A stretch of DNA of 64,000 nucleotides. Source: Bythopirellula polymerisocia (GTDB taxonomy: Bacteria; Planctomycetota; Planctomycetia; Pirellulales; Lacipirellulaceae). Positions within the stretch are counted from its first letter, which is position 1; each line of letters opens with the position of its first letter. Location: positions 1,116,001 through 1,180,000 of the forward strand of contig NZ_SJPS01000001.1 of NCBI RefSeq assembly GCF_007860015.1. Direction: 5' to 3'. Under the pieces are notes generated by a model, which ran no database searches, was not told where the DNA came from, and saw only the letters and a program-made list of their open reading frames with translations. The translations under genes were made by a program, and so were the position numbers. This document shows, piece by piece, positions 8,815-18,508 of the stretch.

Positions 8815-9640
8815 TCTGTGGCAATGTTGCAGCAGGGACCTCGTAGGACCAAACCTGAAAAGAACGAATCTGATTCTCGCCGAAAGTGGTCGTAAGCGCC
8901 ACGTCTGCGGCGTCACGCCCTCGGGCCATTAATATCCGCCCAATACGCGGCGTATTGTTGCGAGCATCGAAGGCATGCCACTGCCCTCCAAGATACACCT
9001 CGAACCAGGCACTGAAATCCATCGGACTAGGCTGTGAAGGCACGCCCAAGTCTCCCAAATAGCCTGTACAGTAACGCGCAGGAATGTTTAGACAGCGGCA
9101 AAACGTGATCGCTAAGTGCATGTAGTCGCGGCATACTCCAACCTGCTCGCGATACGCTTCCAACGCAGTACGATTCGCACGAGCTTGCAGGTAATCGAAT
9201 CGAATGTGATTGTGTACGTAGTCGCACACCGCTTGCACGAGTGACCAACCGGCCGGCAAATGTCCGAACAGTGACCATGCAGTATCGCGGAGCTCGCTAT
9301 CGACCTCACAATATCGGCTGGCAAGCAGAAACAGAAGCACGTCGTTTGGTAACTCTTGCACGCTATGCTGCAAAGCCTGGGGAACTTGGAAGTCGGGTTG
9401 CCCGTCATCCTCAATCAAGGCATCGGTGCGAAAGGACACATAGCCGGCAGTTACAACCGTTCTACCGCACAGGTTCCCATGCAGATCGAAATACTCGCAT
9501 ATATCTGCCTTTGGCATGACTCTCAAAGATTCGAGCCTGCGAATAGTGGAGGTTCGCGACGGATGGACGTACCCCATCAACACGACAGCGGTCGGCTTGG
9601 CAAACTCAAAAGCGGCTTCAAAACCGGCGCGAATAATCAT
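8780..9640 (-). CDS. Transglutaminase-like (cysteine protease fold) protein
   Basis: 286 residues without signal peptide. The N-terminal third is the beta-rich domain usually found before bacterial transglutaminase-like cores. The core has the Cys-His-Asp triad as Cys170 (EQVGVCRDYMHLA), His222 and Asp225 (GQWHAFDARNN). The RCLNIPARYCTGYL segment is typical of the family, in which members act as proteases or amidases more often than as cross-linkers. In other bacteria such genes often accompany alpha-E and circularly permuted ATP-grasp genes; none are seen here. It overlaps the convergent site-2 protease gene by 35 bp. Confidence 0.85.
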   Translation of the reverse strand: MIIRAGFEAAFEFAKPTAVVLMGYVHPSRTSTIRRLESLRVMPKADICEYFDLHGNLCGRTVVTAGYVSFRTDALIEDDGQPDFQVPQALQHSVQELPNDVLLFLLASRYCEVDSELRDTAWSLFGHLPAGWSLVQAVCDYVHNHIRFDYLQARANRTALEAYREQVGVCRDYMHLAITFCRCLNIPARYCTGYLGDLGVPSQPSPMDFSAWFEVYLGGQWHAFDARNNTPRIGRILMARGRDAADVALTTTFGENQIRSFQVWSYEVPAATLPQIIVETPEAENR

Positions 9641-9850
9641 GATCTTGCAATGTCATTTCTCCGCCAGAGAGAACGGGATCTAGCCCGCAGGAACAATTCA
9701 GCCTCGAGGACGAGGGACGAAATCGATGCATTGTTAAACGCCCATTCTCTTTGTTCTGAGAAGCCTTGGCAATCGTCAATGGCTGTGAAGCAGTCCCGAA
9801 CCAGACAAAACTTTCATTGAAGAGCGCCGCACCCCAAAATAAATGTAAAA

Positions 9851-9883
9851 TAGACTTGACATTCACTGTGTCAAGTCTATCAT
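9851..9883 (+). promoter_or_regulatory. Sigma-70-like promoter with a perfect 11-bp dyad operator
   Basis: TAGACTTGACA (9851-9861) and TGTCAAGTCTA (9869-9879) are exact inverted repeats separated by seven bases. The left arm contains a consensus -35 box (TTGACA, 9856-9861). A near-consensus -10 box (TATCAT, 9878-9883) lies 16 bases further on, overlapping the right arm. A protein bound to the dyad would cover the promoter. The ATG of the membrane protein is 51 bases downstream, and the XRE regulator in that operon is the obvious candidate ligand. Confidence 0.75.
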
Positions 9884-9933
9884 ACATTCATTGGCGAACT
9901 TTCAATCCTATTCTCGCTTGGTCGGAGGTTGTT

Positions 9934-10344
9934 ATGAATGCTATGGAAAAGGTGGCGTGGACCGAGTTGACGGTCTCGTTGGCGGCGCTTGTTGTGGTAG
10001 CGTGTCTCTATCCTTGGTTGGGCAACGGTGCTACCGGAGCATTTGGGCTCTTGGGGATTCTTGGGTTTAGTGTCATTTTCTTGCGACGACGCGGACAAAC
10101 AGTCATTGTCGATGAGCGTGACCGTGACATTGCACAGCGAGCGACTATGCTTGGCTTACATGGTGCTTGGATGACACTCATGATGACCTTAGTAATCCTC
10201 GTGTTATGGAATAGTTATAACGACAGAGATGCTGTTTCGATCAGCCTACTGAACTGGCTGATCTGGATCCAATTCGCGATATGCTTTGCGGTTAAGGGTT
10301 TGGTTGCCGTCACAGCGTATCGAAGGCAGCAGCATGCCTCGTAA
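9934..10344 (+). CDS. Small integral membrane protein of unknown function
   Basis: 136 residues with four predicted membrane segments: about 12-29 ([16 protein letters not shown]), 34-50, 78-96 and 107-125. A conserved-looking cytosolic loop [12 protein letters not shown] lies between the second and third. This DERD motif plus paired helices recalls small DUF2178-like membrane proteins that are often encoded beside short XRE regulators; I offer the family only as a resemblance. GGAGG (9924-9928) precedes the ATG at 9934. The longer open frame from 9766 would run through the promoter and is rejected. Its stop overlaps the XRE start by 11 bases, so the two are translationally coupled. Confidence 0.72.
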   Translation: MNAMEKVAWTELTVSLAALVVVACLYPWLGNGATGAFGLLGILGFSVIFLRRRGQTVIVDERDRDIAQRATMLGLHGAWMTLMMTLVILVLWNSYNDRDAVSISLLNWLIWIQFAICFAVKGLVAVTAYRRQQHAS

Positions 10345-10552
10345 GTCGGAACCTCAACTAACGAACTCCGTGCGCGAGTTGCGTACCGAGTCAGCAATGA
10401 CTCAGCAAGATCTGGCAGATCAGGTGGGCGTGACTAGGCAGACTATTGTGGCCTTGGAAGGGGGGGCCTACACACCCTCGCTGACTTTGGCTTTGCGAAT
10501 CGCCCGCACCTTTGGCAAGAGGGTGGAGCAAGTGTTCCAGCTTGACGAGTAG
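10334..10552 (+). CDS. Short XRE-family HTH transcriptional regulator
   Basis: 72 residues, essentially a single Cro/C1-type helix-turn-helix: [20 protein letters not shown] and [13 protein letters not shown] cover the recognition helices, and the tail ([11 protein letters not shown]) is typical of the YozG-type mini regulators. It starts at the ATG at 10334, inside the end of the upstream membrane-protein gene. Such a regulator encoded with a small membrane protein suggests an autoregulated pair. The 11-bp dyad at 9851-9879 is a plausible binding site. Confidence 0.85.
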   Translation: MPRKSEPQLTNSVRELRTESAMTQQDLADQVGVTRQTIVALEGGAYTPSLTLALRIARTFGKRVEQVFQLDE

Positions 10553-10578
10553 TCAAGAGGGTCGGGAAGACATCGTCG

Positions 10579-13362
10579 CTAGAAGTTCGCCCGAAGTACT
10601 CCTGTAGTTTGTGGATCGAACTCCAGTTCGACGATTTTCTTCCCGGGAGGGGCGAAGCGGACGCGGAACTGCTTGGTCGCATAGTCTCGGCCGTTCGCAC
10701 ACTTTTTGAAGGAGTAAGCCATTGTGATTTCTCCTTTCGCCTCGATCTGCGACTCAATTCGCGCTGACAGCATACCGTAAGCAGTAGGGAGGTTGTTTAG
10801 CTCGATGTGTTTCCCTTGCTCGAACCAGGCACTGGGAACGGTTGGCAGAATGACGAGCCCGCCATCGGGGAGGCCGCCGTCGGTGCGAGTTTCAGTCACC
10901 AGAGCATCTCGAATCAGCCACAATGCCTGGCCCGCGCCGGCACCCAGGGGTTCCGTGAAGGAGATGTGCCCCTCGAGATATCGTTGGGCATCGTACATGC
11001 CAAAACTCCACGGGGACTCGCGGACGAGTCGTTCATAAGCGGCTCGGTCGAGACGATCGGGGAACAGCCCCGCCACTTCTGGGATGGTATAGCCGTTGCG
11101 ACTGGCGGCGTGGAGGAAATACGCCTCCAGAGCAGCCAACGCCTGCGGCCGATAACTCGGGTCGAGAGCCGAGGCATTGAGAAGATAGCCGATGATCCCC
11201 CCTGCGTAGGCCACGTCCAGGCCGTTGTAAAATCGAGGCAGGCTTGCCCAGAGTCCACCGTGGTGCTGCATGTACTCAAACACGTCACGATCGGGAGACG
11301 CCATGGGATCAGCACCGCACATCTGCAACTGAAGCAACGATGGGGCAAAGAGATTCCAATAGTTTCCTAGTCGTGTGTCGGTGAGAGCCTCATAGGGGCC
11401 TTCATGCTTTCCGTTCAGGGAAGGCAATTCGAGTGCCAAGGGGAGGAACACATCCTTAGCGTCTTCTAGAGCTACCTCGCCCATGACCTCGTCGATTCTG
11501 TTGCGGAGATCTTTTGCTTCTTGACGCAGCTTGTTCGCAACTTCGCGATAGGAATCGCCGCCAAGATGCGCTAATACGTCCGCCGTCTCGACGATGCCTT
11601 TCCAGCAGATGGCTGTGGCATAGAGACTTGTCGCTGGGTCACGGATGTCGCCCCCGTAGATGTGCGGTGGTAGCAATCCGCAAGTCAGCGGAGATCGCTC
11701 TTCCTGATCTTCACGTCGAACTCTGCTGGTCCACTCCGCGCACTCGATCATTGCCGGCGCGACCCGGGTGAGCCACTCGGGGTCATTGGTCAGTCGAGCC
11801 ACGACCGCGGCAGCCCAAGGTGCGGCTCCATTGCGAGACTGGTGGTGGACATTTGATTTATCGAGATTCTGTGGCTGTAACATGATTTCGGCTTGGCGTT
11901 GGGCTTCCCTGCCACGGCCCCATTGGGCAAGAGCCACGACCGGCCAAGCCTCTTCGATGCCAAAGTAGTATTGATAGAAATAGGCACCGTAACTGAGTCG
12001 GTCACGTCCCTGGTAGTTCACGCGTGTGATCGATTCGATCTGAGCTTGCCAAGCATCGACGCGATCTTGCCATTGACTTGAAGGGAGCTTAACTTGCGCA
12101 CCTTGAGCAAGGATTTGTTCCCACTGGCGCTGAAACTCGGCTTCAGCGCTCGCGTAATCAGAAAGGGGAGTGGAGTTTACATCAAATGGCATCCCGACTT
12201 GGGGAGTCGCTAGTTCAACGCGACCCTGCTTGTCAGGAGTGAAGACCAGCAACATCTCCAGTGGTCCGCACTTTTCAAGCGTGAAATCTTGTCGCGATTC
12301 GAGCACGACTCGATCCCATGCATCAATTAGCTGCCGTCCTTGCTGGCGATAGCTGGGTTCCAAGGAAAAAAAGGGGATGGGCGTGCGTTCGCGATTCTTG
12401 TTGTCCCAGAAGTGGGCATTCGGTCGGCGTCCTACTCCTAGGGCAAGACGAGTTTCAGGAGGTGCATTCTCAATTTGAAATTGCACAAAGAGAATCGGTT
12501 TTGTGCCGCTCGCTAGATTGTAGGAAAACATCGCCTGACGAACGGTCGCCCCTTCGTGTGACCATGCCAGATTCCACTCTGGCAGCAGGCGACCAGAGGC
12601 AGACTTCGAGAAACTAGTAGCTGCAGACAGCGGCGCGGGACGAATCAATCGATCGCCCTGTTTTATCACTGGGGCAAACCAGTGATCTTCCTTGCCACCC
12701 TCGTCAAGATCTCGCCTCGTCCAGGTGGTCAACCATTGGCCATTCTGATAGGCGAAGGCAGGACTTGCATCGTGCGGCGAGGCGAGCAGTACCTTCTGAA
12801 AGTCGAGCGGCAAACCGGCGGAGGCAAGTTGGTCCCAAGTCAATTCTTGAGCGAGTCCGTCAGGAATAATCGGATCGCTGAGGCTGGCTTGCTGAGTGGC
12901 AATTTCAGTTTCGCTGAGCGAGAGGTCGTTTACATCTGGCGGCAAGCACGCAAAGAAGTCACCTGTTTCTTCGACTTCCACCTTCGGAGTTTCTCGAAGG
13001 AGGGATTCCTCGACAACCAGGATTTGATCCCCAAAGGCATCACGACTCATGTCGGTAGAAAGATTCACGATCTTGCCGCGATACGGCGCAGGCAGTTGCC
13101 AGGGTATCGCTCGCAACTCCTGAAATGGTGCGATAGCGATTTCAGTTCCCTTTGTGACGGCGATATCGGAACTGTTGTCATCCTTAACACTATCCGGTTC
13201 ATATGAGTGATCACCGAATCTGAGAAAATGTATTAACCCATCAGCGGGAACTTCCAAAGTAGCCGTGCCATTTTCAAGTGGCAATCGTGTGATCTCCTCA
13301 GCAAATGTAGTAGCTTCAACTGCTATAAACAGCAGGGACCAAATAAAAATTCGCAGTGACAT
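10579..13362 (-). CDS. Secreted six-hairpin (alpha/alpha)6 glycosidase-like protein
   Basis: 927 residues with a signal peptide (about 1-21). The N-terminal half is beta-rich. The second half contains SYGAYFYQYYFGIEEAWPV, NGAAPWAAAVVARL, EWTSRVRRED, YATAICWKGIVETADVL and YNGLDVAYAGGIIGYLL, a helix-rich, Trp/Tyr-rich pattern typical of six-hairpin glycoside hydrolases. A C-terminal beta segment ends the chain. Acidic residues near EEAWPV and REDQEE could be catalytic, but I cannot assign a GH family. It is presumably periplasmic or exported and acts on complex polysaccharide. The next gene (plus strand) is a secreted esterase, which fits carbohydrate breakdown. Confidence 0.6.
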   Translation of the reverse strand: MSLRIFIWSLLFIAVEATTFAEEITRLPLENGTATLEVPADGLIHFLRFGDHSYEPDSVKDDNSSDIAVTKGTEIAIAPFQELRAIPWQLPAPYRGKIVNLSTDMSRDAFGDQILVVEESLLRETPKVEVEETGDFFACLPPDVNDLSLSETEIATQQASLSDPIIPDGLAQELTWDQLASAGLPLDFQKVLLASPHDASPAFAYQNGQWLTTWTRRDLDEGGKEDHWFAPVIKQGDRLIRPAPLSAATSFSKSASGRLLPEWNLAWSHEGATVRQAMFSYNLASGTKPILFVQFQIENAPPETRLALGVGRRPNAHFWDNKNRERTPIPFFSLEPSYRQQGRQLIDAWDRVVLESRQDFTLEKCGPLEMLLVFTPDKQGRVELATPQVGMPFDVNSTPLSDYASAEAEFQRQWEQILAQGAQVKLPSSQWQDRVDAWQAQIESITRVNYQGRDRLSYGAYFYQYYFGIEEAWPVVALAQWGRGREAQRQAEIMLQPQNLDKSNVHHQSRNGAAPWAAAVVARLTNDPEWLTRVAPAMIECAEWTSRVRREDQEERSPLTCGLLPPHIYGGDIRDPATSLYATAICWKGIVETADVLAHLGGDSYREVANKLRQEAKDLRNRIDEVMGEVALEDAKDVFLPLALELPSLNGKHEGPYEALTDTRLGNYWNLFAPSLLQLQMCGADPMASPDRDVFEYMQHHGGLWASLPRFYNGLDVAYAGGIIGYLLNASALDPSYRPQALAALEAYFLHAASRNGYTIPEVAGLFPDRLDRAAYERLVRESPWSFGMYDAQRYLEGHISFTEPLGAGAGQALWLIRDALVTETRTDGGLPDGGLVILPTVPSAWFEQGKHIELNNLPTAYGMLSARIESQIEAKGEITMAYSFKKCANGRDYATKQFRVRFAPPGKKIVELEFDPQTTGVLRANF

Positions 13363-13515
13363 GGATAGTAGCCCCTCTGCAAGTCATCAGCCAATAGACA
13401 AAATCACCGTTTCAGACAACCATCGTATTGGCTTTCAACTTCCTGACCTAGACCCTAAAATGACTCCCTTTCTTATCACGGCGATCGATTGCTGCTAACT
13501 TAAGGACGCTCCATA

Positions 13516-14481
13516 TTGATTCAGACACTAAGTGCGATCGGGATACTCGTTTCGCTTGTCACGTGTGCGATGGGCCAGGGACTGGATGATCACTACAAGC
13601 TTGGCCCCGATTCTCTGCCTCAAGAAGGTGTGCCGCAGGGGGAAATCAACGGTCCGCATGCGATTCCGAGCAAAGCCTTTCCTGGCACTCAGCATACCTA
13701 TTGGGTCTACGTGCCTGCTCAATATAAGGACGATGTGCCGGCGAGCCTTATGGTATTCCAGGATGGGCAGGCATTTATCAATGATGAGGGTCAGCTTCGC
13801 GCTCGTCACGTGCTTGATAACCTGATCCATCGCCGAGAGATTCCGGTCATGATTGCCGTGTTTATCAATCCGGGTCGGACCACTGAACAACCCGAGCCAA
13901 ATCCGAAAGAGTGGGGAGATAAAACTACCAACCGCCCTGAGGAATACAACTCGCTCGATGACCGTTATGCCCGTGTGATCATCGATGAACTCATGCCTGA
14001 GCTTGCGAAGTCGTACAACATCGCTCCCGAGGCCGAACGGCACGGTATTGGCGGCGTGAGCTCCGGAGCCATCGCCGCGTTCACGGTCGCTTGGGAAAGA
14101 CCCGACGAATTCAGCAAGGTGCTCAGCATCGTCGGGAGTTTTACCAATATCCGGGGCGGGCACGTTTATCCAGAGAAGGTCCGCGAGAGCGACAAGAAAC
14201 CTATCCGCGTATTCTTTCAAGATGGCCGCAATGACAACCGCGGAACACGTCATGGGACAGTCGATTACGATCCCACCTGGGACTGGTTCCTACAAAATGT
14301 GCGGCTAGTTGAAGCGATGACGGAAAAGGGTTACGACATCAATTACTCGTGGGGCATCGGCCTACACGGTTCGGCTCAAGGTGGGGCGATGCTCCCCGAA
14401 ATGATGCGCTGGCTCTGGCGAGATCATGGCGTGTCGACCGACCCCAACGATACCATTGAGCGAAGCTTCAATAAACCATAG
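13516..14481 (+). CDS. Secreted esterase, enterochelin/feruloyl esterase-like (alpha/beta hydrolase)
   Basis: 321 residues. A TTG start at 13516 is supported by AAGGA about 10 bases upstream and gives a clean signal peptide ([20 protein letters not shown]). The mature protein has [21 protein letters not shown] and the nucleophile elbow GVSSG with Ser182 ([13 protein letters not shown]). A C-terminal LHGSAQGG segment supplies the probable catalytic His. This is the esterase D / feruloyl esterase-like group often fused to or encoded beside glycosidases in polysaccharide degradation. The divergent neighbour is a large glycosidase-like protein. The substrate is inferred only. Confidence 0.83.
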   Translation: MIQTLSAIGILVSLVTCAMGQGLDDHYKLGPDSLPQEGVPQGEINGPHAIPSKAFPGTQHTYWVYVPAQYKDDVPASLMVFQDGQAFINDEGQLRARHVLDNLIHRREIPVMIAVFINPGRTTEQPEPNPKEWGDKTTNRPEEYNSLDDRYARVIIDELMPELAKSYNIAPEAERHGIGGVSSGAIAAFTVAWERPDEFSKVLSIVGSFTNIRGGHVYPEKVRESDKKPIRVFFQDGRNDNRGTRHGTVDYDPTWDWFLQNVRLVEAMTEKGYDINYSWGIGLHGSAQGGAMLPEMMRWLWRDHGVSTDPNDTIERSFNKP

Positions 14482-14498
14482 CGAACTCCGCTTCTTGA

Positions 14499-15560
14499 CT
14501 ATAGCGAAACCGCAATCTTGGCTCCGCGATAAAGAATCTCTGATGAGGATTTGGGTTTTACGGTGAGCTGAGGAGGCTGCTCTCCACGAGCAAGAACAAC
14601 CAGTGCATCACCTGCTTCCAGCATGCAGTCGAGCGCTGGATCGACCTCAACTTCTCCCTCCTGGCGTTGGACTGCCACAATGAGGAACTTGTGGTCCACG
14701 GTCGAAGTGATATCCCCGACGGGATGGCCAGCCAGCAGATTGCTCACCGCTACTTCATGGATTTGCAAACCGATCTGCGATAATTCGTGTTGCAGTTGCT
14801 CGTTTTTCTCAGGATCGGCCAACAATTCTTCCCGGCTGGGATGGGTTATGAGTTGAGCCATCCGCCTCCCCCCAATCACAGCAGGAGATACCACATGGGT
14901 GGCACCACTGCGGAGCAGCTTTTTCTCTGTGGCTGGGTGTTCTGCACGAGCGATGATTTCGACTTCGGGATTGAGGACCCTCGCGGTGAGGGTGATAAAC
15001 ACATTGGCGGCATCGTCCGGCAGTACGGTGGCCAGCACAGAGGCGTGCTGCACCCCAGCACTCAGTAAAACATCATCTTCGGTAGCGTTCCCTTGCAACA
15101 CGAGACAATGCATTTGTTCCGCAGCAGTGAGCTTCTCATCATCTTGATCGATCACTACAAACGGCTTTCCTGCAGCCTGCAAATTCTTCACCAGGATGCT
15201 GCCAGCCCTGCCAAATCCACAGACAATGGCGTGATCGCGTAATTCTTCGATACCTTTGGTCATGCGACGATTGTTGAGTGCGCGATTAATTTCACCTTCC
15301 ATTAACATTTGTACCAATCCTCCGCCCGTATATATTGCCGAACCGTAGCCGAACACGATGAGCAAAATGGTCATTAACCGCAATTGCGGTGTCTCGATGG
15401 GATGGACTTCACCATAACCCACGCCGAAGATCGTGATGGTTACCATGTAAATGGCATCCATCACGTTCCAGCCGACAATCACATAGCCAATGGTCGCAAA
15501 CAGGCACGTCAACAAAAAAAACGTGATGCCTTCAGCAAGTCGACGAATGGATGGGGACAC
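14499..15560 (-). CDS. Potassium channel with RCK (TrkA-N and TrkA-C) domains
   Basis: 353 residues. Two membrane helices (about 10-30 and 60-80) flank a pore loop with the filter TITIFGVGYGE, an intact K+ selectivity motif. A TrkA-N/RCK domain follows (HAIVCGFGRAGSILVKNL, VVIDQDDEKL), with a GxGxxG-type site for nucleotide or ion sensing. A TrkA-C domain ends the protein (about 265-340, VSNLLAGHPVGDI). The topology matches MthK/Kch-type gated channels. The only start that keeps the first helix is the GTG at 15560. Its neighbour downstream of 15560 is glnN on the same strand, 48 bp away. Confidence 0.88.
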   Translation of the reverse strand: MSPSIRRLAEGITFFLLTCLFATIGYVIVGWNVMDAIYMVTITIFGVGYGEVHPIETPQLRLMTILLIVFGYGSAIYTGGGLVQMLMEGEINRALNNRRMTKGIEELRDHAIVCGFGRAGSILVKNLQAAGKPFVVIDQDDEKLTAAEQMHCLVLQGNATEDDVLLSAGVQHASVLATVLPDDAANVFITLTARVLNPEVEIIARAEHPATEKKLLRSGATHVVSPAVIGGRRMAQLITHPSREELLADPEKNEQLQHELSQIGLQIHEVAVSNLLAGHPVGDITSTVDHKFLIVAVQRQEGEVEVDPALDCMLEAGDALVVLARGEQPPQLTVKPKSSSEILYRGAKIAVSL

Positions 15561-15608
15561 TGCGCAGCACCGTTCGTAATGAACCGCCTCAAAGGTCGGG
15601 ATCTTAGG

Positions 15609-17879
15609 CTACTTGATGAACAGCATCTCCTGGTAGGTCGGCAGCGGCCAGAGGTCGTCGGCTACCCAGCCTTCCAGCAAATCGGCATATTTTCGCACCG
15701 TGGCCATGGCTGGAAGCACATCACCAGCAAAATACTTGGCATGGTCCAAAGTGCTTTGCTCGTCGGGGTCCGTCAGGCTTTTCTCCAAGACGGCAACACT
15801 ATCTTGCAAACCTTTGACCAGTTCAGTGATTTTCTCCAGCGTATCGGTATCAAACTCAATACCCACCGCTGCCAGATTTGCACAGGTCGACGCAAGTTGG
15901 CTTTGGTACCTTACAGCTGCTGGGAAGATCAGCGTCTTGGCCATTTCAACTGTGAGCTTGGCCTCGACGGAGATCGTCAAACAATACTGCTCGAGATAGG
16001 TTTCAAGACGGCTTTCAAGTTCACGCTCACTGAGAACGCCGTACTTGGTAAAGATCTCTTTAACCCCAGGGCCTTCGAGTTCGGGAAGAGCGTCGACAGT
16101 CGTTTTCAGATTCAGCAGACCTCGCTTCTCCGCTTCGGCGTGCCAGGCGTCAGAGTAGCCGTCGCCATTGAAGATGATCGGCTCGCACTCGGTGATCAAT
16201 TCGGTGAGCAGCGATTGCAATGCACCGTGCAACTTACTGGGATCATCGCCGATCGCTTTTTCGAGCTTGGTAGCACAATAATCGAGGGACTCGGCAATGA
16301 TTGTGTTCATCACGACCAAAGGACCCGCGATCGACTGGTTGGAGCCTACCGCGCGGAACTCGAAGCGGTTGCCCGTGAAAGCGAAGGGACTGGTGCGGTT
16401 GCGATCACCGGCATCCTTGGGCAGCGGAGGCAGCACGTCGACTCCAACGCTCAAGGTTCCTTTGGCGATCGAGGAATTTGCCCCGCCCCCTTTGATCTGC
16501 TCGAAGACATCGGTGAGCTGATCGCCAAGGAAAATCGAAATAATCGCTGGCGGGGCTTCATTCGCACCCAAGCGATGGTCGTTTCCTGCGGTTGCCACCG
16601 AAGCCCGAAGCAAACCTTGATTCAGATAGACGGCCCGAATGACGGCCGCGCAGAATACCAGGAACTGGGCGTTTTCATGGGGAGTCTCGCCAGGATCCAA
16701 AAGGTTTCCTTGTGAAGAACTACCGAGCGACCAGTTCACATGTTTGCCGGAACCATTTACCCCGGCGAAAGGCTTTTCGTGAGTCAAACAAGCCATGCCG
16801 TATTTCTCGGCGACCCGCTTTAAGGTGGTCATCAACAATTGCTGATGATCCGTTGCGAGGTTAGCCGACTCGAACATGGGTGCAATTTCAAACTGGCCCG
16901 GGGCCACTTCGTTGTGCCGCGTCTTGATTGGAATGCCTAACTTCAAGAGCTCACGCTCCGAATCAAGCATGAAGGCCAGCACGCGCTCAGGAATCGCCCC
17001 AAAGTAGTGATCGTCAAATTCCTGTCCCTTGGGGGGAGTCGCTCCAAAAAGCGAACGCCCCGCCGTGAACAAATCAGGTCGAGCAAAATAGAAATGACGA
17101 TCTACCAGGAAGTATTCCTGCTCCGGTCCGGCAGTCGAAGCGACAAATGAATCGTCAGCGTGACCAAAAAGCTTCAGAATTCGCTGGGCCTGCGCATTCA
17201 GCGCTTGCATGGAACGCAATACGGGCGTTTTCTTGTCAAGCGCTTCACCCGTCCAAGAAACGAAAGCCGTGGGAATGCAGAGCGTCGTTCCGTTGGGATT
17301 CTCCAAAATGTATGCAGGACTGGTTACATCCCAAATCGTGTAACCACGAGCCTCGAAGGTTTGCCGAATACCTCCCGTGGGGAAACTCGACCCATCGGGT
17401 TCTCCCTGAATAAGTTGCTTGCCCGAGAACTCGGTTACCGCGCCGCCATTACCATCCGGCGAGAGAAAGCTATCGTGCTTTTCAGCCGTTGCTCCGGTAA
17501 GTGGATAGAACACATGAGCGTAGTGCGTGGCACCTTTTTCGATCGCCCAATCCTTCATCGCCGAGGCAACAACATCGGCAATCGCAGGGTCGAGCTTCTC
17601 GCCAGCTTCGATGGTTTTGATCAAGGACTTATAGATCGGCTTCGGCAGTCGATCTTTCATCACCGACTTGCTAAAGACGTTTTGGCCAAAGAGTACGTGA
17701 GCCGGCGTGTTGGTAAAATCAAGCGGGGGTGAAAGTGGTTGATAGTTTGTTACCGCAGCGATGGCGGCCATGCGAGGCGACCTGCCGCCCGTGGACTCTC
17801 CCCCGCCGCCACCGACAGCTCCAAAACTTTTTCGATCTTCAGACGCAACGGACGGGTCTGCATAGCTCAACGTACTCAT
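15609..17879 (-). CDS. glnN: Glutamine synthetase type III
   Basis: 756 residues, the length of the large GSIII (GlnN) class rather than the roughly 450-residue GSI. Diagnostic stretches include [66 protein letters not shown] and [14 protein letters not shown], which carry the metal-binding glutamates and ammonium/ATP-site residues. It makes glutamine from glutamate, ammonia and ATP. I chose the ATG at 17879 (AAGGTGG ribosome binding site). The frame is open for 15 more codons, but those overlap no typical N-terminus. A 40-bp hairpin and other dyads lie upstream (17945-18293). It is followed on the same strand by the potassium channel gene. Confidence 0.95.
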   Translation of the reverse strand: MSTLSYADPSVASEDRKSFGAVGGGGGESTGGRSPRMAAIAAVTNYQPLSPPLDFTNTPAHVLFGQNVFSKSVMKDRLPKPIYKSLIKTIEAGEKLDPAIADVVASAMKDWAIEKGATHYAHVFYPLTGATAEKHDSFLSPDGNGGAVTEFSGKQLIQGEPDGSSFPTGGIRQTFEARGYTIWDVTSPAYILENPNGTTLCIPTAFVSWTGEALDKKTPVLRSMQALNAQAQRILKLFGHADDSFVASTAGPEQEYFLVDRHFYFARPDLFTAGRSLFGATPPKGQEFDDHYFGAIPERVLAFMLDSERELLKLGIPIKTRHNEVAPGQFEIAPMFESANLATDHQQLLMTTLKRVAEKYGMACLTHEKPFAGVNGSGKHVNWSLGSSSQGNLLDPGETPHENAQFLVFCAAVIRAVYLNQGLLRASVATAGNDHRLGANEAPPAIISIFLGDQLTDVFEQIKGGGANSSIAKGTLSVGVDVLPPLPKDAGDRNRTSPFAFTGNRFEFRAVGSNQSIAGPLVVMNTIIAESLDYCATKLEKAIGDDPSKLHGALQSLLTELITECEPIIFNGDGYSDAWHAEAEKRGLLNLKTTVDALPELEGPGVKEIFTKYGVLSERELESRLETYLEQYCLTISVEAKLTVEMAKTLIFPAAVRYQSQLASTCANLAAVGIEFDTDTLEKITELVKGLQDSVAVLEKSLTDPDEQSTLDHAKYFAGDVLPAMATVRKYADLLEGWVADDLWPLPTYQEMLFIK

Positions 17880-18508
17880 GGCACCACCTTTCCTTACCAT
17901 TGGGACCCGCGAGTGCTGGCCCACAAGTTTCTATGTGCAGTAATGACTGGGAACCTCTGCCCACAAGGCAGAGGTTCTCCCAGTCTATTAGTGCCGCTCC
18001 GTGGCAAGTCGGGGACGAGCGAGATCCGTGCTCATCGGTTTTTTCCAATTCCCTTATCATCCGTTAGGACGACTGACAAACAGCTTTACGCAACGAAATC
18101 TTGAAGTGATGCCACATTGCAATGCAACGGCTGCACACAATGTGATCACCGCAATTGGCGATCAAACACCTTTTGTGCATCAATTTCATTCCAAATGCAC
18201 AAACGTCGGTGGAGAGCAAAACTCATGCCAGGATGAATTTTTGCAATTGCAAATCGTGGCATGCGAACGGCTTTACTCCAGTATTGACTGGAGATTTTGC
18301 ATCGAAATACTCGGAAACGAACGTGGCAATGAGACTATGATTTCGCTCGTCGACCCTGAGCGACTTGCGTAATTAAGATAGGACTGGTTCCGCGAGCTCC
18401 CCTATTTTCACGGCCTCATTTTGAGTGGCTCATGAAAGAGCTTCCCAAGCCACCCATTTGGCCGTAGCTTTGCCTATTCACCTAAACTCCCCACCGAGAT
18501 TGGATCTC
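17880..18508. promoter_or_regulatory. Divergent intergenic region between glnN and the CNNM/CBS gene
   Basis: No convincing gene in 629 bases. It holds the hairpin at 17945-17985, a dyad TTTGTGCAT (18172-18180) / ATGCACAAA (18195-18203), and a short hairpin CTCCAGT/ACTGGAG (18276-18282, 18287-18293) followed by ATTTT. TGCAC-ACAAT-GTGAT at about 18132 recalls half of an NtrC box, but I see no sigma-54 promoter facing glnN, so nitrogen control is only a possibility. Confidence 0.45.
17945..17985. repeat. Palindromic hairpin upstream of glnN
   Basis: Left arm 17945-17961 (GACTGGGAACCTCTGCC) pairs with right arm 17967-17985 (GGCAGAGGTTCTCCCAGTC) around CACAA, with a two-base bulge. It lies 66 bases before the glnN start. 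It may be a dispersed palindromic repeat or a regulatory hairpin; there is no T-tract. Confidence 0.7.

Noticed and set aside
15384..16715. 443-residue plus-strand ORF opposite glnN
   Set aside because: It is antisense to a clear glutamine synthetase and has no recognisable domain.
18257..18272. Sigma-54-like TGGCAT...GGCT on the plus strand upstream of the CNNM gene
   Set aside because: GG and GC spacing is right, but TTGC is absent and the gene is not a typical sigma-54 target.
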